Notes: generated by a model from the letters alone, not told the origin. Shown: positions 46,421-57,829, numbered from the stretch's first letter. The stretch is 64,000 nt of DNA from Blepharisma japonicum (GCA_949751835.1 CATKHK010000088.1:62001-126000); one strand, 5' to 3'. Made by a program: numbers and translations.

Positions 46421-48523
46421 TTTTTTATGGAATGAAACTATCTAAGTTTCGGTATCTTTAAATTAATTGCAAGCTATTTCAAGGATTGCTAAATTTTTAA
46501 TTCGATTAGAGCAGTTATGCTAATATAATTGATACTATCAGATAAAAACTAAATGAAGCTTATTGTGAGGAATGAAAAATTGATATCAATTGTATTTCAT
46601 TGTAAGGATTCTAATTTATATCATTTTCAGTATAGAATGAATATCTAGTTAATTAGCAATGTTCTGGTATTAATTTACCCTGTATATTCTTAGGATGCCT
46701 TTTTAATATCTTGGTGATTATCATATATATTATTGGAAAACTGAAAAATGACTAATTAGTAGAGAAGCTCCTTAGGCAATATAAAGCATTCTTTTTATTG
46801 AGGAGTAGTAAATTCATCCTCGTCGAAGGAGCTAAAATTGCGACCTTATTCTTACCATCTATTAATTGAGAAAAAAGAAAGCCCACTCAGAGTGCACAAG
46901 TTTTCTTATATCAAATTGAAATCAGTAGTGTTTTTCGCTGAATAAATATAGCTTATTAAAGAATGATTAGATTAATAGAATTTGAGGACTTGCTTTCATT
47001 CTATTTTGCTCTAGTATTGATTTAGCACTCAAAAAAGCCCATATTTTATAATTATAAAAAATCATGATAGTGTTGTCTTTGAGAAAATTCTATTAATCTT
47101 AGAATGACTGGAATTATTTTAACTCCATCTGAATCTACTTTACTATTGGTATAAAAGTAAAATCTGAACTATTTATTAGTTAAATAAATATTTTGGGTTA
47201 ATCATCTGCGGATTGAGCTCAGCCTAATTAAATTTTACAAAAACATTAACCCCCTCTTATAAGGGCAATATTTTTTGCTTGCAAATTGGGGATCGAGTTG
47301 AGCTATGTAAAGCAAGTGAGGCAATAAATATAATCAGTTTGCATTCTTATTATTAATCGATTTTATAAAAGTATACTATTAAAAAAAACAAATCTTGGAC
47401 TGTATTTCTTCTTCTTCTTCTTCTTCTTTGGAATCTCATATACTCTGTTAAAGAGATAAAAAATTTATGCTTTTTCTATTATGTGAAACTAGAAAATCAT
47501 TAAAAATATTGAGATAAATGAATAGCTAATAGAAAAAATTTCATAATTTTGCTTTTAAATAGCTTATTTTTATGAATTCTATTATGAAAAGAGCTTTCAA
47601 TACTTAATTTCTCTATATGCGTATAAGATCCTATTCCTTTATTAATTTAAGTGGCTTATATAATAAAATTTAAATGTAAGATAAAACACCTTCAAGCAAG
47701 AGCTTAGCTTTTAAAAGATGGAAAACTAAACCATAAACCTTCAAATTTTTAATATTTGGTATAATAAATTAAAGTAACTAAATAAAATGCAATATGAGCC
47801 AAAGCTATCCTTTAACTTGAAGCTAATAGAAAGCTTGTTAATCTGAAATAAAATTTAAACTTAAAGAAAATGATGCAATTTCTTAAGTTTTGTCGACAAA
47901 TAGGGAATTTCAATCCTATAAGGAAGTTAAAAATTTTTGGATAGTTAACACTATTTACGAAAGTTTAAATTTTAAGCGTGAATAATATTTTAAAACAGAT
48001 TTCAAGACCAATCTGCAATAAATTATAAAACATATAAAATCTTTTATTAAAATATAAGAAATTATTAGCAATTATTTTATCTTATAAAATGATTATTATC
48101 TTAAAGTTATCTTTGAGTTCCCTTTTCTTAATATTATTAAAAATCAAAAATTTATCTAAATTATAAAAAACTTTCTTTGTTCCATTTTATTTAATTGATG
48201 ACGTTCACATGTGATACTTCACAAAAATAAAATATGCTAAAAAGTGAAATTTAATCTGTGGATAACCTATTCTTCTTTTCAATTTTCAAGTTTAACAAAA
48301 ATTATTACAAAAAATTAATTACTGAACGAAATTAGCGTTTTTCTAACAACTCATATTTTCCTATTAACCCAAACCTTATTTTCGCAAAAACTGTGATTTT
48401 CTGAATAACTAACTAAAATAAAATTAAAAGAATTTATATCAACATTGGTTAAAAGAAACAATTTTTTGTCTCTTCAGTTTTATAATTCCTTTAATATTTT
48501 AATTGCAATTGCATGTTGATTGT
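46421..48523. other. AT-rich spacer
   Basis: Contains a (CTT)7 microsatellite at about 47406-47428 and no gene I can support. Confidence 0.4.
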
Positions 48524-48532
48524 CCATTTATA
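48524..48532 (+). promoter_or_regulatory. CCATTTATA box
   Basis: 32-40 bp before the ATG at 48564, then GAGTTTGTGGATGGCATAAT leading to ATTATAGATG. Practically identical to the leader at 61107-61146. Confidence 0.6.
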
Positions 48533-48563
48533 GTGCGAGTTTGTGGATGGCATAATATTATAG

Positions 48564-48974
48564 ATGAGTGAAAATTGCGAGGATAAATTTACCGTTTTTT
48601 CAGGGATGTTTTCCCTAATCTTTAAAAACTCAGAAGAAGGATCAAGTCTGCGACTTCCCAATATATTTTCCTATGAAGAAAGTGAAGCTGAAAATGAAGA
48701 GCTTAAAGAAAGAGATGAAAAGGCTTCTAAAAGCGGTTCAGCAAAAGCTCCAAAAAAGAGAATCACGGCTTGCCCTCATGTAAATAAAAGGCACTATGCC
48801 AAGAATATGTGCAACAATTGTTATCATAGAAGTGGGCGACAAAAAAAGGCTTGGACTTGCCTGCACAAAGACCGCCAACTCTATGCTAAGGGAATGTGCC
48901 AATTTTGCTACTTACAGAGCTATCATAAGTCTAGATCTTGTAAAGATATCAAGCAAGAGTTCTCAAAGATTTAA
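48564..48974 (+). CDS. Small double zinc-module protein, copy 5
   Basis: 136 aa. FTVFSGMFSLIF, SSLRLPNIFSYEE, acidic linker, KAPKKRITACPH, then CPHVNKRHYAKNMCNNC and CLHKDRQLYAKGMCQFC, KKAW with TGG. The C-terminus KQEFSKI then TAA shares the -KI end with 51883 and 54801. Differs from 43939-44352 mainly in the linker, as expected if the N-terminal motif and zinc modules are under selection. Confidence 0.88.
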   Translation: MSENCEDKFTVFSGMFSLIFKNSEEGSSLRLPNIFSYEESEAENEELKERDEKASKSGSAKAPKKRITACPHVNKRHYAKNMCNNCYHRSGRQKKAWTCLHKDRQLYAKGMCQFCYLQSYHKSRSCKDIKQEFSKI

Positions 48975-49329
48975 GTTAAATTTTAGCTGTTCATCTAAAA
49001 GATTAGTCTGGAATAATAATAACATACATAAAACTTAATTTTATAAGGACACTGTATTTTCTACGATAGCCATAGGAAAAATATATAAAAAGAAGCAAAT
49101 CTCAAATTTATCCTTTATTTTAATAAATATTTACCTTGCATGCTGATTACATGTGGTATAATTAGAGATACTTTTATCCCTTTCTAAAATTATTTATTAT
49201 AATTGATAATTCCCTTAAAAGCTTATTCTTAGTTATTAGCAAAGAGGCTATTAATCCATAAATTTTTTATTAATATTCCTGTGTCATTCTTTAAAATCGA
49301 TAAATCGCATTTATGATAATTCGATTTTG

Positions 49330-49455
49330 CATAATCCATATTTTTTAGTCTGGGTGTTACAAAATTTTATAACAAATATGGACTTTACTACTTTACTGAT
49401 CGAATTTTATAAAGCTGAGTCTGTGATTAAAAGCAATTTTTGGCTCTCAAGGTGT
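49330..49455 (+). repeat. Signal-peptide-start relic block, copy 6
   Basis: ATCCATATTTTTTAGTCTGG, GTGTTACAAAATTTTA, then ATGGACTTTACTACTTTACT encoding MDFTTLLIEFYKAESVIK before stops. 356 bp after the stop of 48974, same strand. Confidence 0.55.
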
Positions 49456-50980
49456 TTTTGATAGCCAGATATTGAATAAAAATTAGATAATAGTAATAAA
49501 TTCAAATATTAATATTTTTAAACCTTATGAATACTTTAAATTTGCCGCTCAAAAATTAATTTTCAATATAAGGATGGAGATAATTCAATTAAAATAAAAT
49601 CCCTACAATCAAGAGGTTGAGATTTACAACACCAAGAGTTTAAAAAATCAATAAATAAGCTTTTTGTTGAATATGATCAAAATAATATAAAAATAATTGA
49701 GGTGAACATATTTTGTTTCCATCTTCAAGAAGGACTAAAATAAAATAATACAAAAGCTTTGCATTATTTGTATAATAATTTAAGAATATATAAATAAGTT
49801 GCTTAGCTTTTATTGGCTTATTTTAATTTAGTTTTATGTGCAATGGCTTCTTTTTCAAATATTAATTTTATTTTAAAGGCGATAAATGCTCAAGTGCTTC
49901 AAAATTATTAGTATTAATAAATAATATAGAGATTTTGCCTCATTCATATATACATATTAAACTTTCATTGAAGACAAAATTAATAGCCCTATTGCAAAAT
50001 CCTATTAATACTTTTGGTATATTTTTTAAGAGCTGTTATTGAAATTACTATAACATCTTAAAAGTTTTATGATAATTAGAATCTTATCTTACTTTGTTTA
50101 GTGCTAATATAATATAAATAAATATAAGCATTAAAATGGGGAATTTAGGCATTTTTCCAACATTTTCTTTAAATTGTTTTTAAATTTATCATAAATTTTT
50201 CTTATATATACTAAAAATCAAATAGTTCATATGCTAATTTACCATATTCTTATCTTTCAATTAATTTTTACTTCACATTAATTCAAAATGAATATTTATT
50301 TTACTAACTGTTTAATATTTAGCTGCACTTATCGATCAACTATGACTAAATTTTTATTGAGTTATTTTCATAAAATACATTTCATTGTAATTTATGCTGC
50401 TTTCTCATATAAATGATATGATAGATTGCCAAAATCTCAATATTAATTATAAAAGCTAATTTGACTTGATTAAAAACAATTTTGCATTAAATCGTATTAG
50501 ATTTTGATTTTTATGTTTTAAAAAGCCTAAAAGCCCCAAATTACCTCTTAAAATAGCAAAAAAAGATTTAGGCTTGCGTTTATTTAAATAAGCATAATAA
50601 TACAAAGATATTCATTAATTATATCCTTTAGAAATTATATCGCGCTTTAAATAATTATCGATTTCTTGTTATTTGCAAAATAGTAAGATATATTATAATA
50701 ATTTTCTAAATGATATTTAAAAATTATTTATTCTAACTAAGATATCAGCTGAGTAAAGGAAAATAAGAAGGAACTGATAAAATAGGCATAAATAGCGAAA
50801 AATCATGAAAAACTTTAAATTTTGATTTAATATTTCATTTTTGTCTAGCTGTTACAAAATTTGCTTAAGTATAAAAATGTGGGATTAATATGTATAAGCT
50901 GGGTTGATGAAAATTTAAACTTTTTAGTTTACGCTGAATGTGATGAGAAAGGAGATTAAAAATAGCCAAAAAGAAGCGTA
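49456..50980. other. AT-rich spacer
   Basis: At about 50805-50935 a variant of the relic block occurs (GTCTAGCTGTTACAAAATTT, GCTGGGTTGATGA), shared with about 56635-56740. Otherwise nothing seen. Confidence 0.35.
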
Positions 50981-51330
50981 TTATCATTTATTGTAATAAA
51001 TAAGGCTTTGCGTACTGATTCTAGCCTTTATTACTAAAGGTACATTTTCATTATAGAATGACTCAATAATTATTAGACCGTCAAGTCTTAACTGACCAAA
51101 TATAGAGGCAATATTTGCCGAATGGGGAGACTCTTCACTAAGACGATTTAGCAAATAAACCTCTATTGATCCTGGAATTATAATTATATAAGAAAGATCA
51201 TCTCTAGCCTCTTAGGCTTACTTTGGGAATCAAATTCTGTTTAGGAAAGGCTTAAATCATACTCAAGAAAATTCCTGACTTCACTCTTAGTATTTGGTCT
51301 AAAGAAGTAGAAAAGAAATTAAAACTAGGT
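50981..51330 (-). pseudogene. Unidentified coding relic, clearly once protein-coding
   Basis: The minus frame from about 51215 to 50981 reads SYIIIIPGSIEVYLLNRLSE, SPHSANIASIFGQLRLDGLI, then NENVPLVIKARISTQSLIYY, a convincing 75-codon protein segment with no internal stop until a TGA (Trp) and TAA. Upstream, in another frame, RPNTKSEVRNFLEYDLSLS continues it after a frame change and one TAA. Some resemblance (RDD..Y..I, YL..LS) to the relic at 56925-57345 suggests one family. Function unknown. Confidence 0.5.
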
Positions 51331-51834
51331 TTCAAAAATTGAAAGCAACAATTCCAACAAAGCAAAAATTATTTTAAAAAGTTCTACCAAAATAATCAAC
51401 AAATCTGCTAAGTCAAAACCTTTTTTATTCCTTTTTAGTCCCTATTATTATTCTTACTTTTTTGAATAAATTTGAATAGTAAAATCGTTTACTTTTCTGC
51501 TTAGATTTTTTTAATTTTCTCACAATAAACTTATAAAAATTGAATGAGTTATTGTTTTATAGGAATACTTATAATTTACTTTCCTATTAATTGTCAATCT
51601 CTTCGATAGAATGCCACTTAATTGATCAATTCCTGAATAATATAGTGCTGCTCTAGGTTTTCTGTATATATTATAATTATTCAGATTTTTATGAGTAGGA
51701 AATTATTTTGATAAATATTGTAGCTTTTGGTATAAATAAGTATAAACTAAATAAGTAGCTTTTTAAGATCAATGAGGACTTTAACTTTGATTATTATGAG
51801 ATAATTTTTTAGGTGGTTTAAATGCCACATGTTT
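51331..51834. other. AT-rich spacer
   Basis: 5' flank of the next gene; includes CTTTTTTATTCC..TTTTAG, which recurs before 54801 and 57830 at a similar distance. Confidence 0.3.
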
Positions 51835-51852
51835 GGGTGTTACATTTTTGTG
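51835..51852 (+). promoter_or_regulatory. Alternative upstream box GGGTGTTACATTTTTGTG
   Basis: 31-48 bp before the ATG at 51883 and repeated at 54755-54772 before 54801. These two sister genes lack the CCATTTATA box, so they form a promoter subtype. Confidence 0.5.
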
Positions 51853-51882
51853 TGAAAATTTAGGGCGAATATAATATTAAAT

Positions 51883-52290
51883 ATGAAAGAAATTTGTGAA
51901 GACGGAATCACAGTGTTTTCAGGGATGTACTCACTAATTTTCAATTATTCGGAAGATTTATATAGTCTACGACTTCCTAATATTTTATTTGATGAAGTCT
52001 CTGATCTTGAAGAATCAGAGCCAAAGAAAATTATTAAAAAAGTTCACAAGCCTAAGAAGGCACATAAAAAGAAGATCACAGCTTGTCCACATACGAATAA
52101 ACGACACTATGCCAGGAATATGTGCAGTAATTGCTATCATAAAGGTGGGAGACAAAAAAGGGCATGGGCTTGTCCACACCAAGATCGTCAATTATACGCT
52201 AAAGGAGTGTGCCAATTTTGCTATTTGCAATGCTATCATAAATCTAAGTCTCTCAAAGTTGTTATTAAAAAGGAAAAATCGAAAATTTAA
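51883..52290 (+). CDS. Small double zinc-module protein, copy 6
   Basis: 135 aa. Variant N-terminus (TVFSGMYSLIFNYSEDLYSL) shared only with 54801-55208, then RLPNILFDE, a basic linker, KKKITACPH and the modules CPHTNKRHYARNMCSNC and CPHQDRQLYAKGVCQFC. Trp of KRAW is TGG. Ends -KSKI TAA. With its promoter variant it marks a subfamily. Confidence 0.87.
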   Translation: MKEICEDGITVFSGMYSLIFNYSEDLYSLRLPNILFDEVSDLEESEPKKIIKKVHKPKKAHKKKITACPHTNKRHYARNMCSNCYHKGGRQKRAWACPHQDRQLYAKGVCQFCYLQCYHKSKSLKVVIKKEKSKI

Positions 52291-53084
52291 GTTAACTCAC
52301 AATTTATAAAAACATATTATTTAATTCTAATAAAATATAAACAAACTTTTTAAGTACAATTAAGGTCTATATTAGTGGCTAAATCGGAAACATATGAAGC
52401 ATTAATTTCTAGGTTAGAGGGGAGCAAATTCAGCCAGAACATAAATGTCCAAAGCACTCGTAGGCATCATTCTAGCTCAGTTTTAGCCTCATTTTGAGTT
52501 CTCAAACTCTTAGCAGGTTTAAAATGATAAATCATGAGCATCATTTATTCATTTTCATATTTAATTATCCTTATAAATCAAATATTTGATAGCTAGCAGC
52601 ATATTAATTTAATTTGCATAATTTTATGCTATAAAAAAATTATTAAGAAAATAATTAATCCTGCTGAATCTCATAATGAAAATCTTAAAACCATCGGAAA
52701 TAGAGCTCACATTATTTAAATAAGGTTTTAAGATTTTACTTTTAAACTAGCTGATATAAATTTAGGAGAACTAAAAAATTAGCCTGCGAAATAGGTAAAA
52801 TATTTCATAAGATTTTGATAATTCGTAAATTAAATAAGTGGAGAGAAAAGGTTAAAATAAACTACCTAAAACATTCACAGAAATAAGAAAATTATGATAT
52901 AAAGAGGGAAAAAAGCCACAATATCATGCAATTAAATCACAGTCTTTTATAAATAGTTTAATCATCAGCATTTCATAAAAATATAATGCTATTTTTCGTT
53001 ATACATAATTTTTACTTATTTTATTTCTTCTATTAAAGAATTATTCTATTGGGCCTTTTTATTCTTATAATTTTAATATTAAAT
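52291..53084. other. AT-rich spacer
   Basis: 3' flank of the preceding gene; no gene recognised. Confidence 0.3.
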
Positions 53085-53165
53085 ATGGATAATCCATATT
53101 TGTTCTGGCTGTTACAAATTTTCATTTAAGAATTTAAAAAAAATTTATCTAGCTGTAACTATAGC
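53085..53165 (+). promoter_or_regulatory. Upstream module of secreted-protein family, fullest copy
   Basis: GGATAATCCATATTTGTTCT then GGCTGTTACAAATTTT, lying 45-80 bp before the ATG at 53166. The same module heads all the signal-peptide-start relic blocks, which suggests it is their promoter. Confidence 0.5.
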
Positions 53166-54042
53166 ATGAAAGACATCTGGATTGCTCTTATCCTCGCTAC
53201 CAGCGTCCTATCAAATCCTCAACCATTTTATAATGCTAAAGATTTCTTAAAGAGTGCATACCTTTCTTTCACAAGTGCCCCTCTAGAAAGCCTAGGATGC
53301 TACAATAAAGAAACTGAAGATAATCTCAATGACTCATAGACAGCATGTATACAATTTTGCTCAAGATCAGCCCTTCTATTCCTTTCTTAATAATTTAGCT
53401 CTTGATCTTCCAGATGCATCATTGATCTTCGAAAACTGCGGAATTGAAAATTTCGCTAGTACCGTCACAAAAAGTCTCAAAGGTAATGGAGAAAAACTTT
53501 TTGCAAGAGTTTCTGACGAATACGGAGCCACTAAAGAATTTCATTATGATATACAAAGCCAACTTGAAGATGGAGAATTTATACTTTCAGGCTAAACATT
53601 CGAAAAAATGATAAAGATTATGATTTCAATTGGCGACTTGCATCTTTAGCAAGGATACTTTTATTCATTTTCAGAGATTCTTAGCTTATTCCTTGAAGGT
53701 ATGGCAATAGGATTTCAAGCAAAATCAATTCTAATTAGAAAATTCTACAATACCACTACAATCTTAGTCCCATCCCTTCAAAATGCTCTTGCTCAGATCA
53801 AGAAGCATAACAACTTTAATTTCACAACTTGCAATCATGCCCCAAGTTACTTAAGCATCTTCAATACAGCTGTATCCAGAATTTGCAATGACTGTGAAAT
53901 CCAGCTACTCATTGCTGATATTATGGAGCTTAAGCAGTCAGAGTACTTCTCACACATACTATTCATATTTTTTGCAAAGAAAGCTGATATAGAAAATCAC
54001 TTCAAAAATATGATCCAAACTATTGAGAAAAATAATTCTTAA
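53166..54042 (+). pseudogene. Secreted protein of unknown family, interrupted
   Basis: Begins MKDIWIALILATSVLSNPQP, a good signal peptide, and continues KDFLKSAYLSFTSAPLESLG in the first frame. The next frame gives FYSFLNNLALDLPDASLIFE, SQLEDGEFILSG and, near the end, SILIRKFYNTTTILVPSLQN with TTCNHAPSYL and ICNDCEIQLLIAD. One frame change and three in-frame UAA/UAG lie between these segments. Composition is clearly coding. It is either a young pseudogene or uses something unusual; all three stops sit where Gln would fit, but see the rejected list. It lies between zinc-module copies 6 and 7 where the other units have only the short relic block, so it is the reference copy of that family. Confidence 0.55.
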
Positions 54043-54754
54043 CAAGCTGGGTTTGATCTTGCTTATATCGTTAAATTTTTATTGAAATTCAGAATTTTAT
54101 AAATCTTTTAAGTAAATAAATTCAAATTAAAAAAAATCGATTGCTTTGATGAAAATTATAATTCTTTTATTACACCAATATGACCAAAAAGTAATTTTAT
54201 GATATTTGGTGTATTATGGAGTTATTAATCCAAATTTTTATTTATTATGATCAATAAGATTTAATACCCTATTCTAGGACCTGTAATTTCTCTTATATTT
54301 CTATTCTCTAAGTCCATTCCATTTAATAGTGGCTATATTAGTTATATTGAAAATTAAACAAATAAAAATTTAAACCTCAATCTATTTCTTTCCAGTAACA
54401 AAAATTTCAGGTTTAATTAGGCATGCTAGTGTTAGCCACACTACATGATGCCATTTATCTATTTAGATATAAAAAATGAAGATGCAACACAAAAAATTTA
54501 AATCTAAATATCAAAAACTGCAGAACCGAAGGTCACAAAAGTAAAATAAATTGCGTAGAAATTCTAAGAAAATAATAAACAAAAGCTGCAACCCAAAACT
54601 TTTTTTATTTCCTTTTAAGACTAATTATTATTCTTGCATATGTTTTGAAAGCATTAAGTGTAACCTAAATAAAATGCTCAATTAAATGCAATTAAGACCT
54701 TGATTTATGCTCGTTAATCCTCAACCTCTTATGTGGCTTAAATGCCATAGTTTT
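54043..54754. other. AT-rich spacer
   Basis: The first 50 bp keep coding-like composition, then AT-rich sequence with no recognised feature. Confidence 0.3.
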
Positions 54755-54772
54755 GGGTGTTACATTTTTGTG
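54755..54772 (+). promoter_or_regulatory. Alternative upstream box GGGTGTTACATTTTTGTG
   Basis: Second copy of the box at 51835; 29-46 bp before the ATG at 54801. Confidence 0.5.
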
Positions 54773-54800
54773 CTATAATTTTAGGCGAATATAATATAAT

Positions 54801-55208
54801 ATGAAAGAAATCTGCGAAGACAAAATCACAGTGTTTTCTGGGATGTATTCACTAATATTCAATTATTCAGAAGATCTGTATAGTCTGCGACTTCCTAATA
54901 TTTTCTTTGATGGAGTCCCTAATCTTGAGGAATCAGAGCCTTTCAAAATTATTACAAAAGCTCGCAAATTTAAGAAGTCACATAAAAAGAAGATCACAGC
55001 TTGCCCACACACGAATAAACGGCATTATGCCAGGAATATGTGCAGTAATTGCTATCATAAAGGCGGGAGACTTAAAAAGGCTTGAACCTGTGTACACCAA
55101 GATCGCCAATTATATGCTAAAGGAATGTGCCAAGTTTGCTATTTGCAATGCTATCACAAGTCGAAATCTCTCAGAGTTACTATTAAAACAGAAGAACTAA
55201 AAATTTAA
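54801..55208 (+). CDS. Small double zinc-module protein, copy 7 (UGA at conserved Trp)
   Basis: 135 aa if the TGA at 55083-55085 is Trp. It stands in RLKKA-W-TCVHQDRQ, exactly where the sister genes have TGG, and the second module CVHQDRQLYAKGMCQVC follows in frame to a normal -ELKI TAA end. Under the standard code the protein would lose half its zinc ligands. N-terminus TVFSGMYSLIFNYSEDLYSL and promoter match 51883-52290, its closest relative. Confidence 0.85.
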
Positions 55209-55504
55209 GTTTAAAATTTTTTATCAATAAAGAAGTAATAATATATGAAAAAAATTGTAAAGAGTTTATATCCTATAGTAAATATAAGAAAAATATACTT
55301 TTATATCTTTAATATCATAATCTCATTATATTTTATTTTGTTCATAATTAATTACATTTAGTATTTCCACTATAGTTATATTATCAATATTGGATATCTT
55401 ATTATATGCAAAAAAATATTTTTGTTTATTTCAAAAAAAATTGTCATCAAGTTTAAATTCTTCTTTAATTTCGGCAAATGATACATTCTTTTATTTTTGG
55501 GCTT
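55209..55504. other. 3' flank
   Basis: AT-rich, no feature seen. Confidence 0.3.
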
Positions 55505-55645
55505 TTGGATATTCCATTTTTAATCTGGCTGTTACAAAATTTGGAATGCTGAATAAGAAATATATGATTTTAACTGCCTTACTGATTGTACAAGTTTGCA
55601 AAACTGAATTTATAAAAAGAAGGAAATTTTCTAATTAAAATTATC
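55505..55645 (+). repeat. Signal-peptide-start relic block, copy 8
   Basis: GGATATTCCATTTTTAATCT, GGCTGTTACAAAATTT, then ATGATTTTAACTGCCTTACT encoding MILTALLIVQVCKTEFIKRR before TAA. About 300 bp after the stop at 55208. Confidence 0.55.
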
Positions 55646-56924
55646 TTATTAAAAAGAAATATTATTTCTTTTGGCAGTGAAATAGCTTAGTGATGTCAAT
55701 ATAATTGATTTTAATTAATAGATTATCTCATAAATATTTTTATTTATCAACTATGACTCATCTTTTACGTTTACCTTTTAAAGAATCATAACTAAGCATT
55801 GAAAATTGTGTTGCAAAGTGATTTTTTATAAAATCATTTAACGTAACTGGAAAATCTTGAGGGAATCTACCGGAACTAGAAACCCGCCCCCTGGAAAACT
55901 ACTTATATACATATTAGCTATATCAAATTAATTTAAAACGAAACTTTAAGTTTGCATATATTAATTGCTTTTTAAGCAACAATTGTATCTTTAAATCAAG
56001 CTACTATAATATTTATTGACATATATGTTTTAAAAGCTATATTTATTTAATATCAATAATTTAGTAAACTTTTTATATATAAAAAGAGTTATCATAATTA
56101 AATAACTAAATAGCTTCTATACTATTAATAATATTAACTCCTTATCTTTTTATAGTTAATATGTTTAATATAATCAGTAATAAAACACTCTTGGACCGAG
56201 AAACATTTACTAGTCCAGCTCTTCTCGTTTTCATTTTTTCAATCTTAATTGAACTATTCTCTATAAAATTTTAGAAATCTTGGAAAATAAACCTACTTCT
56301 AATAAAAATGTAGTAATTAGAATTTAATGACAAGCTCGATTTTTGATTTCAATCCACATATTTATACCTCTTTGCCCTCTTATTTAAAAATTTAAAAAAC
56401 CTTAAATTTCATTTTTAAATAAAGAGTTAGGATATTCTTTTATACATTTATCTTATAAAAATTAAAAAATCAACTAATATTACAGAAAATAATAATAAAA
56501 ATCTTTATAACGAGAAGAAATTTGTTGCTTTCGTTCGGATATAATAAATAAAATTGGTAATGAGCTGCAACTGTAAAATATTTATAAGTTATTGATTAAT
56601 AACTTTAAAAATGATTCAAATTAAAGTTTTAATAATTGAAATATCTAATCTAGCTGTTAAAATTTAATAAGAAAATATGGAAAATCGGTTTTTCTAATAA
56701 TGCTATTTGCTGGGTTGATGAGAGCAGAAAATTTTTCTTAAAATGAGTAAATAAACTGAAAAATTATAAATTATCTGGAAGCAAACAAGCAAAATATTAT
56801 TTATAATTTTTATACATAATAGAAACTGGCAGACACAAAACAAAAATTATATACTCAATAGAAAATTCAAACCAAATTTTTCACTTTTAGATTTACTTTC
56901 TTTTATTATTTAGGCCAATTTTCA
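55646..56924. other. AT-rich spacer
   Basis: Contains the variant relic block at about 56635-56740 (GTTAAAATTTAATA, GCTGGGTTGATGA). A short G+C-richer run at 55860-55905 has no frame of note. Confidence 0.35.
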
Positions 56925-57345
56925 GTACGGAGTAGATATATTGAGATTATTGCCAGAGGAATTAAGCTTCTTGTGCTTCGACGATTTTCTTTTAATATTA
57001 ACGCTAATTTGAGAAAACGTTTTTTCTTTGACTATCAAAGCATATTTCATACTTTAAAGAATCTCAAAGTCTAGATGAGAGTCCATTTAGATAGGCCTTT
57101 TAAATATCTAAAATAACAAAATAGAATTGATCATCCCTAGCTTTCTTTATGCTTAATTGCTTGATTAGTCAGGAGTTTTCATAACTTCATTGCTATTGCA
57201 TCATATTTCTCATCTATGATTTCAGGACTAAATCTCTTAGCTTGATAAAACTATTATCAAATGCTATTCTTCTATAGCTCCTAAGTCTATATCACCTTCT
57301 AACTGGTTTAACATCAAAACGCAACTTAGATAAAAATTATCAGCT
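56925..57345 (-). pseudogene. Unidentified coding relic
   Basis: Minus-strand segments in shifting frames are plainly protein-like: CVLMLNQLEGDIDLGAIEE, then YQAKRFSPEIIDEKYDAIAM KL-W-KLL (TGA as Trp), then ARDDQFYFVILDI and FLKLALILKENRRSTRSLIP at the end before TAA. At least three frame changes and a few stops break it. Possibly of the same family as the relic at 50981-51330. Function unknown. Confidence 0.45.
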
Positions 57346-57791
57346 AGGTAGAAAATTTAAGCTGAGTATTGAAATTTATAAAATCAAACTTCCCAATAAT
57401 AATAGACAATATTTTGCAGATAGTGTGTAAATAATTTACAAAAATATTACGCTAAAACCTTTTTTATCCCTTTTAAGTTCAGTCCGGAAATATTATATAA
57501 ATTTTAAGGATTATGAATTATTTTGCATTCAGCAATTTTTTATCTTAATTTTCTAGAAATAAAATAGCAAAAATTAATAGACTCTTCTTTAAGTTTTATT
57601 AATGCTCCTATAATTCATTCTTCCAATTTTTAAAATAATTATTCAACCTTTATATTTATTAGAGAATATTTTAAAAATTTTGGTTTTGTTTATATAAAAA
57701 TGCAAACCCAAATTAAAACTTTTCAGATAATATTTGATAGCAAGGCCATAATTTTTATTATTCCTTGATTTTCTGAACTATTTTCAGTTCA
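57346..57791. other. AT-rich spacer
   Basis: No feature beyond the TTTTTTATCCCTTTTAAG motif shared with the 5' flanks of the neighbouring units. Confidence 0.3.
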
Positions 57792-57800
57792 CCATTTATT
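57792..57800 (+). promoter_or_regulatory. CCATTTATT box
   Basis: One-base variant of the CCATTTATA box, 30-38 bp before the ATG at 57830, followed by AGTGGACATAATAATAA. Confidence 0.45.
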
Positions 57801-57829
57801 AAATAAAAATAGTGGACATAATAATAAAT

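Noticed and set aside
47406-47428. CTT repeat as a functional element
   Set aside because: A plain short microsatellite in spacer.
53279-53360. Short GT-AG introns that would restore the 53166 frame
   Set aside because: The 16- and 22-nt candidates delete coding-like residues or create a stop, and a 19-nt candidate also needs UAG as sense.
53166-54042. UAA/UAG read as glutamine (a Condylostoma- or Tetrahymena-like code)
   Set aside because: The roughly 40 invariant Gln positions of the ten zinc-module genes and the long M8-like frames use only CAA/CAG, and all intact genes end at UAA/UAG. Stops at Gln-like sites in relics are what C-to-T decay predicts when UGA is sense.
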